In this document: piece after piece, positions 5,899 through 9,437 of the stretch
How positions within the stretch are numbered: the stretch's first letter is position 1
Layout: each line of letters begins with the position of its first letter
Source of the DNA: DATGLE01 sp035294325
GTDB lineage: Bacteria > Chloroflexota > Ktedonobacteria > Ktedonobacterales > Ktedonobacteraceae
DNA length: 9,437 nucleotides
NCBI GenBank assembly: GCA_035294325.1
Contig: DATGLE010000259.1
Location: 1 to 9,437, forward strand
Direction: 5' to 3'
Program-made: the position numbers and the translations under genes
The notes under the pieces: model-generated
Databases searched by the model: none
Told to the model about the DNA's origin: nothing
Seen by the model: only the letters and a program-made list of their open reading frames with translations

Positions 5899-7104
5899 GG
5901 CGATCATGCTCCCGGCGCGGCGGCCCAGGATGATACCTGGCAGGACGCCGAGCGCGCCCAGCCCTTCGATAGCGAGGCCGGGGGCGACCTTGCCCAGTGG
6001 GCGCAGGCAGGGAACCATGTCGGCGGCAACCTGCAAGTCTACGGCCCAGGTGGCGAGCGGGTCCTGCTGCGCCAGTTCGGGAAGCCAGCGCCGCGCCGCG
6101 TCGGCCAGCCGCCGGTAGAAACGTCCGTCGTGGCGCGTCACGCCCGCGCGCCCGTAGCGCCCTCCGCTGACACCCAGGCGCCCGTTGCCGGGCCGGAAGT
6201 CGGCGTAGGTGTAAGGCGACGCGTCCCAGAAGAGAGGGAAAGTCGCGGGCAGATCGGCGGCGAAGGCGAGCGCGTAGATGCGCGCGTTGGGCTGCGCCGT
6301 CGGCCCGGTTGCGTTGATAAGCCCCCGCGCCATGATGCTGGCGCCATTGGCGAGCGCCAGCCTCCAGCGATAGCCTCCGGCTCTCGTCTCTTCTTGCCAT
6401 GAAGCTACCGGCGCCTGTCCCATGATCGTTATGCCGGCGGCTCGCGCCTGCTGTGCCAGGTACGCGAGCAGGGAAAGGGGATGGATGCGCCCCTCGTCGG
6501 GCAGCCAGAGGGCGTTAACTACTGAGGCTACGTTGAGGCGACCAGCCGTCGCCTCCGCAACCTGCGCCGGCGACCATAGTTCCGCGCGCAGTCCCAGGGC
6601 GATGCGACGCCGCGCCTCGCGCTCCTGCTTGCGTGCGGCGTGCCTGCTCTCGGCAAGGCTGATAGCGCCGGTCAGCCTTGCCGAGAGCAGGCTGCCCGGG
6701 CGCGCGGCCTCATCCACCAGCGAGAGCAGCACCCCCGTCGTTTCGGGCCAGAATGCGATCTCCGGCCCGCTGGCAGGCACGTCGCTGATGCTCATATTTA
6801 TTCCGGCGCTGAGAATACCCGCGTTGCGCCCGGTTGCGCCACAGCCCAGTTGCGGCTCCCTTTCGAGGACGAGAACCCCGGCGCCGCCGGCTCGCGCGCT
6901 CAGGGCCGCGCTCAATCCTGCCACACCCGCGCCTACAACAACGACATCGGGAGCCTGACGTAGCGGCAAATCGGGAGGAGCAAGTGTCAATTCGTTGATA
7001 GTGGCGGCATCGAGATCATTCCACCACGGTATCTGCTGCCGGAGGGCAGGATCGTGCGCTGGCATAGAAAGGGGGGTGCTCTGATGGTGCATATGAGGTT
7101 GCAT
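5887..7104 (-). CDS. FAD-dependent oxidoreductase, DAO (D-amino-acid/glycine oxidase-like) family
   Basis: A 405-residue flavoprotein. An N-terminal Rossmann motif VVVVGAGVAGLSAA (GxGxxG at 58-63) ends with acidic E81, expected to bind the ribose of FAD, followed by the family's GATGRNAG segment (89-96). The C-terminal GLGALGVLPGIILGRRAG (381-398) matches the second FAD-contacting region. DAO-family enzymes usually oxidise amines or amino acids, passing electrons to oxygen or a quinone; the substrate here is unknown. ATG 7104 is favoured by AGAGGAG (7115-7109) just upstream; later in-frame ATGs (M5, M14) are alternatives. No signal peptide is seen, so it is probably cytosolic. It has its own minus-strand promoter (7306-7277) and a leader of roughly 165 bases carrying a perfect 26-bp hairpin. 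A perfect 21-bp inverted repeat lies inside the coding region. Confidence 0.9.
   Translation of the reverse strand: MQPHMHHQSTPLSMPAHDPALRQQIPWWNDLDAATINELTLAPPDLPLRQAPDVVVVGAGVAGLSAALSARAGGAGVLVLEREPQLGCGATGRNAGILSAGINMSISDVPASGPEIAFWPETTGVLLSLVDEAARPGSLLSARLTGAISLAESRHAARKQEREARRRIALGLRAELWSPAQVAEATAGRLNVASVVNALWLPDEGRIHPLSLLAYLAQQARAAGITIMGQAPVASWQEETRAGGYRWRLALANGASIMARGLINATGPTAQPNARIYALAFAADLPATFPLFWDASPYTYADFRPGNGRLGVSGGRYGRAGVTRHDGRFYRRLADAARRWLPELAQQDPLATWAVDLQVAADMVPCLRPLGKVAPGLAIEGLGALGVLPGIILGRRAGSMIAARL
6642..6692. repeat. Perfect 21-bp inverted repeat inside the oxidoreductase gene
   Basis: Arms 6642-6662 and 6672-6692 are exact reverse complements with a 9-base loop. On the coding strand they encode SLLSARL and ISLAESR on either side of TG-A. 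The transcript would carry a very stable mid-gene hairpin. Confidence 0.9.
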
Positions 7105-7140
7105 AGGACTCCTCTGGAGTGTCTCTGATTTTCAACATCC

Positions 7141-7260
7141 TCGCTTGCTCGCACCTTCGCCGCAGCGGGATATTCTTGTGCTACAAAACACAAGAATATC
7201 CCGCTGCGGCGAAGCGGCGCGAACATTGGGCTGGAGAGGGCGAAGACGCTGCGGATCAGG
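7141..7260 (-). repeat. Palindromic element copy 4, leader of the FAD oxidoreductase
   Basis: Read on the minus strand: the left module with AGCGTCTTCGCCCTCTC (7250-7234, identical over 17 bases to copy 3), a GCGCCGC segment, the long hairpin (7214-7155), then AGGTGCGAGCAAGC (7156-7143, identical over 14 bases to copy 3). The arm sequence is unlike the other three copies. The element lies wholly between the predicted promoter and the start codon. Confidence 0.7.
7155..7214. repeat. 26-bp perfect hairpin of element copy 4
   Basis: Arms 7155-7180 and 7189-7214 are exact reverse complements around an 8-base loop. Unlike the other copies, the tip is TTCTTGTG/CACAAGAA, not the AATGCGC type. Confidence 0.92.
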
Positions 7261-7276
7261 CACCCTCTTGCAGAAA

Positions 7277-7306
7277 ATGATAGAGAATCGTCATCGCTTC
7301 TGTCAA
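7277..7306 (-). promoter_or_regulatory. Sigma-70-type promoter for the FAD oxidoreductase
   Basis: On the minus strand, TTGACA (7306-7301) is followed after 18 bases by TATCAT (7282-7277). Transcription would start near 7270, so element copy 4 would be transcribed as a leader of about 165 bases before ATG 7104. Confidence 0.65.
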
Positions 7307-7319
7307 GGCCCGAAAGAAG

Positions 7320-7340
7320 CCGGCCTGAAGCGATGGCCGG
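7320..7340. repeat. Small stem-loop upstream of the minus-strand promoter
   Basis: CCGGCC (7320-7325) pairs with GGCCGG (7335-7340) around a 9-base loop. It lies just upstream of the oxidoreductase -35 box. No function can be assigned. Confidence 0.4.
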
Positions 7341-7392
7341 TGGGGGCAGACACCCCGGGATAGCCCAGGATTCCCCCTGTTCGTAGAGCCAT

Positions 7393-7558
7393 TTATCCCC
7401 AGAGCAGCGAATTTCTGTGGATAACTCTGTGGATAAACTGGTGGATAAGGGTGGATAACCCGGTTACGGCGGTGGATAAGTGGGGATAAGTTCGTATAAT
7501 GTCGTCTCATGAAAAAAATCACGCTCATATCTATCCGGCACATATCCACATATCCACA
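7393..7558. other. oriC: Cluster of nine DnaA boxes: candidate oriC or DnaA-controlled region
   Basis: Two perfect boxes TGTGGATAA (7416-7424, 7428-7436) and seven with one mismatch to TTATCCACA/TGTGGATAA: 7393-7401, 7440-7448, 7450-7458, 7471-7479, 7481-7489, 7542-7550 and 7550-7558. Six consecutive boxes have one orientation with start-to-start spacings of 12, 12, 10, 21 and 10 bases, close to helical repeats. The two right-hand boxes face the other way across an A/T-richer stretch (7491-7535, containing TATAAT and a run of seven A) that could be the unwinding element. The cluster sits between divergent genes and next to dnaB. Density and regular spacing favour an origin. The alternative is DnaA-responsive control of dnaB; no dnaA or dnaN gene is in the window to decide. 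Confidence 0.75.
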
Positions 7559-7676
7559 TAGCTCTGCAATTGACGGCAATTGAATTCGCGCCCCAGATTC
7601 GTTACACTTTGTGAACACGAAGTCGTTGGGAGAGCCATTACAGACGACGCCACCCCTGGATATGCGATTTGCCATG

Positions 7677-7692
7677 TCGAACGTATGTGCGA
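7677..7692. promoter_or_regulatory. LexA (SOS) box-like palindrome upstream of dnaB
   Basis: The site reads TCGAAC-GTAT-GTGCGA, a palindrome with one broken pair. It matches the Gram-positive-type SOS box CGAAC-N4-GTTCG at all but one fixed position. It covers the -35 region of the extended -10 promoter at 7697-7705, where a repressor would block polymerase. No LexA gene is in view, so the link to SOS is inference. Confidence 0.45.
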
Positions 7693-7696
7693 AGTA

Positions 7697-7705
7697 TGTT
7701 ATAAT
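7697..7705 (+). promoter_or_regulatory. Extended -10 promoter, probably for dnaB
   Basis: TGTTATAAT is a consensus extended -10 (TG at 7697-7698, TATAAT at 7700-7705). The -35 position 17 bases upstream is TCGAAC, a poor match, as is common for extended -10 promoters. The first gene downstream on this strand is dnaB at 7974. Confidence 0.6.
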
Positions 7706-7814
7706 GCAGCAAGCCGCACTACGGACCACAGGGGGATCTGGCATGCTCTATTGTACCCATCTATTGCTCGCGTTTAATATCGAATCCGGGAGAAGAGCGG
7801 CACAGGCAGGAGGT

Positions 7815-7838
7815 CCAGGCGGGCGGCCGCCCGCCTGG
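7815..7838. repeat. 24-bp perfect GC-rich palindrome in the dnaB leader
   Basis: The 24 bases are self-complementary with no loop, centred on GGCGGCCGCC, and are followed by a small CCTGTC/GACAGG hairpin (7847-7862). It would be transcribed ahead of dnaB. Regulatory role unknown. Confidence 0.8.
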
Positions 7839-7973
7839 TGGGGAACCCTGTCTGGGGACAGGTAATGGGGTGTCCTCATTTTTCAATTACCACTCTTTAA
7901 GACGGGATAGATATGAAGCCTGGTTGCTCGTAACAGAGCGAGAATAAATTCTGAAGATGCTGGAGCTGGAGAC

Positions 7974-9437
7974 GTGGAAAAACTGTTACCGCAAAACATC
8001 GAGGCCGAATGTGGCGTACTTGGCAGTATCATCATCGATCCTGAGGCAATTGTTCAGGTGGCTGATTTTCTGCATGCCGAAGATTTCTACCGCGATGCCC
8101 ATCGTACAATTTATGAAGTTATCCTCCAGCTCTACGAGCAGCGCGTGCCGGCGGACTTTATCACCATCTGCGACGAGCTGGAGCGGCGCAACAAGCTGGA
8201 GGAGGTTGGCGGGGCCAGCTATATTACCTCGCTCGTCAATCAGGTTCCCACCAGCGGCAACGTCGAACATTACGGGCGCATCGTCGAGCGCACGGCTATT
8301 CTGCGCCGCCTGATCCATGCCGCCGGGCAGATCGCGGCCATCGCCTACGAAGAGGAAGACGCCGATGCCGCCCTGGACAAGTCCGAGCAACTTATTTTTA
8401 GCATCGGCCAGCGCTACGCGCACACCGATTTTACTATATTGAGTGAACTGCTCTCCGACTATATGGAGAAGCTCGACCAGTTGCACGAGCGGCGCGGCAC
8501 CATTGTTGGCGTGCCCACCGGCTTTACCGACCTGGACCGGCTTACCGGCGGCCTGCAACGCTCCGACCTGATCATTCTCGCTGCCCGGCCGGCTGTAGGT
8601 AAGACCTCGCTCTCTTTAAGTCTGGCGCATAACGTGGCTTTGAAGTACCAGCGCTCGGTGGCGATCTTCAGCCTGGAGATGAGCAAGGAGCAACTGGTGC
8701 AGCGCTTCCTCTCGATGGAGGCGGGCATCGATCAGCACCGCCTGCGTACCGGCTGGATCGAGGATGACGAGTGGGAGCGCATCATGTACGCGATGAACCA
8801 GCTTTCGCAGGCGAATATCTGGATCGACGATACGCCAGGTATTTCCACAGTGGAGATGCGCAGCAAGGCGCGGCGCCTGCTGGCCGAGCATGGCATCGAT
8901 CTGATTATCGTCGATTATCTCCAGTTGATGCAATCGGAGATTGGCGGCAGGCGCAACGAGAACCGCGTGCAGGAGGTCTCCGAGATCAGTCGCAACCTCA
9001 AGGGCCTGGCGCGCGAACTGAATATTCCGGTGCTGGCGCTGGCGCAGTTGTCGCGCACAGTAGAGAGCAGGCAGTCAAAGGTGCCGCAATTATCAGACCT
9101 GCGTGAATCTGGATGCCTGACGGGGGATACGCCTGTCTATCTGCCCGATGAGGGTATCTATCGGCCAATTGAGCAATTTGTAGGGCAGAGCGGCCTGCGC
9201 GTGCTCGCACTGAATACAGAGACCTGGCAGCTCGAACCACGGATGGTGACAAATGCTTTCACGACTGGATGCAAGCCGGTGTTCAGGATGACGACGCGCC
9301 TGGGACGCAGCATTCGAGCAACGGCGAATCATAAGTTCCTGACGATCAATGGCTGGAAGCGGCTCGACGAACTGGCAAAGGGCGAGCGCATAGCTCTGCC
9401 ACGCCGCCTCACCGGTCCCACACAGGCGACGATGAGC
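7974..9437 (+). CDS. dnaB: Replicative DNA helicase DnaB, interrupted by an intein (3' end outside window)
   Basis: The hexameric helicase that unwinds the chromosomal fork. The frame is open for 488 codons to the right edge. The N-terminal domain (about 1-105) begins VEKLLPQNIEAE, the usual DnaB start. A linker follows, then the RecA-like motor with Walker A ARPAVGKTS (K210, T211) and Walker B IIVDYLQL (D314). Motif H4 runs to LSDLRESG (373-380), where the host sequence stops and an intein begins at C381. The start is GTG 7974: the frame has a stop at 7914-7916, no ATG lies between, and TGGAG (7961-7965) sits 8 bases upstream. Codons 381-488 use more A-ending codons (aca, cca, gca, cga) than the host part, consistent with separate ancestry. 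The C-terminal part of the helicase must lie beyond the window. It lies beside a DnaA-box cluster and downstream of a LexA-like site. Confidence 0.95.
   Translation, partial: MEKLLPQNIEAECGVLGSIIIDPEAIVQVADFLHAEDFYRDAHRTIYEVILQLYEQRVPADFITICDELERRNKLEEVGGASYITSLVNQVPTSGNVEHYGRIVERTAILRRLIHAAGQIAAIAYEEEDADAALDKSEQLIFSIGQRYAHTDFTILSELLSDYMEKLDQLHERRGTIVGVPTGFTDLDRLTGGLQRSDLIILAARPAVGKTSLSLSLAHNVALKYQRSVAIFSLEMSKEQLVQRFLSMEAGIDQHRLRTGWIEDDEWERIMYAMNQLSQANIWIDDTPGISTVEMRSKARRLLAEHGIDLIIVDYLQLMQSEIGGRRNENRVQEVSEISRNLKGLARELNIPVLALAQLSRTVESRQSKVPQLSDLRESGCLTGDTPVYLPDEGIYRPIEQFVGQSGLRVLALNTETWQLEPRMVTNAFTTGCKPVFRMTTRLGRSIRATANHKFLTINGWKRLDELAKGERIALPRRLTGPTQATMS
9114..9437 (+). mobile_element. DnaB intein, N-terminal 108 residues
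   Basis: The block starts with nucleophile C1 (CLTGDTPV) right after DLRESG of helicase motif H4. Splicing block B is present as RATANHKFLT, with T70 and H73 of the TxxH motif, followed by GWKRLDEL and IALPRR. The stretch closely resembles, from memory, the inteins of Synechocystis and Rhodothermus DnaB, which occupy the same site (after RESG, before SIEQDAD). The protein would splice itself out to restore the helicase. The window ends before the C-terminal splicing motifs, so whether it carries a homing endonuclease or is a mini-intein cannot be told. Confidence 0.93.

Larger units (their letters stand above)
7559..7973 (+). other. Gene-free dnaB upstream region
   Basis: No convincing gene is seen in these roughly 415 bases. 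It holds a LexA-like palindrome, an extended -10 promoter, a 24-bp palindrome at 7815-7838 and a small hairpin CCTGTC/GACAGG (7847-7862). Overlapping short frames lack ribosome binding sites or recognisable products. The distance from the promoter to the dnaB start implies a leader of about 260 bases unless a closer promoter exists. Confidence 0.6.

Noticed and set aside
7256..7744. A 162-codon minus-strand frame across the DnaA-box cluster
   Set aside because: It runs through DnaA boxes and the promoter regions, has no visible ribosome binding site and no recognisable domain.
7785..7815. Resemblance to the conserved loop of bacterial SRP RNA (TCCGGGAGAAGAGCGGC)
   Set aside because: The required GGAAG/GCAGC pairing geometry and flanking helix are not present.
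7611..7865. An 84-codon plus-strand frame from a GTG in the dnaB upstream region
   Set aside because: It covers the LexA-like site, the promoter and the 24-bp palindrome, and lacks a ribosome binding site.
7913..7933. Six-codon ATG-stop frame upstream of dnaB as a leader peptide
   Set aside because: It is too short and lacks a ribosome binding site or regulatory codon run.
7957..8313. A 118-codon frame starting at ATG 7957
   Set aside because: It overlaps dnaB in another frame; the protein is arginine/serine-rich without domain features, while dnaB in the adjacent frame is unmistakable.

Overview
The window is a GC-rich bacterial chromosome segment with six protein genes separated by unusually repeat-rich gaps. 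It resembles Chloroflexota, possibly class Ktedonobacteria. I base that on the overall gene types, an M1 peptidase with a HEAT-repeat tail, and abundant long intergenic palindromes; no rRNA or phylogenetic marker was compared, so the placement is tentative.

Layout: an M1-family zinc aminopeptidase, cut off at the left edge (1-2607, +); a perfect 30-bp hairpin directly after its stop; a LacI-family regulator (2813-3838, +) with a strong promoter and a perfect 22-bp palindromic operator; a repeat block with two long hairpins and a tandem array (about 3845-4360); a HAD-family phosphatase (4382-5056, +); another hairpin element; a small MazG-like nucleotide pyrophosphohydrolase (5265-5585, +); a convergent gap with a 119-bp tandem duplication and a large inverted repeat; a DAO-type FAD oxidoreductase on the minus strand (7104-5887) with its own promoter and a hairpin-bearing leader; a cluster of nine DnaA boxes (7393-7558); and dnaB, the replicative helicase (7974 to the right edge), interrupted by an intein whose first 108 residues are visible.

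Two things stand out. First, four long perfect hairpins (3877-3943, 4281-4331, 5125-5183, 7155-7214) look like members of one dispersed element family. Their stem sequences are almost entirely different yet perfectly self-complementary, while flanking modules are shared, including a second small stem-loop with a compensatory base-pair change. Three of the four lie between the upstream region and the start codon of a gene, in the same orientation as that gene, which suggests a structured 5' leader or a mobile palindromic element inserted with orientation bias. Second, the gap between the divergent FAD oxidoreductase and dnaB holds a DnaA-box cluster typical of an origin of replication or of DnaA-controlled transcription, followed by a LexA-box-like palindrome overlapping an extended -10 promoter upstream of dnaB.

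Functionally the genes do not form one pathway. The peptidase, HAD, MazG-like and oxidoreductase genes look like housekeeping or accessory metabolism, each with its own leader. The LacI-type protein most likely represses itself; no sugar genes are adjacent to suggest its effector.
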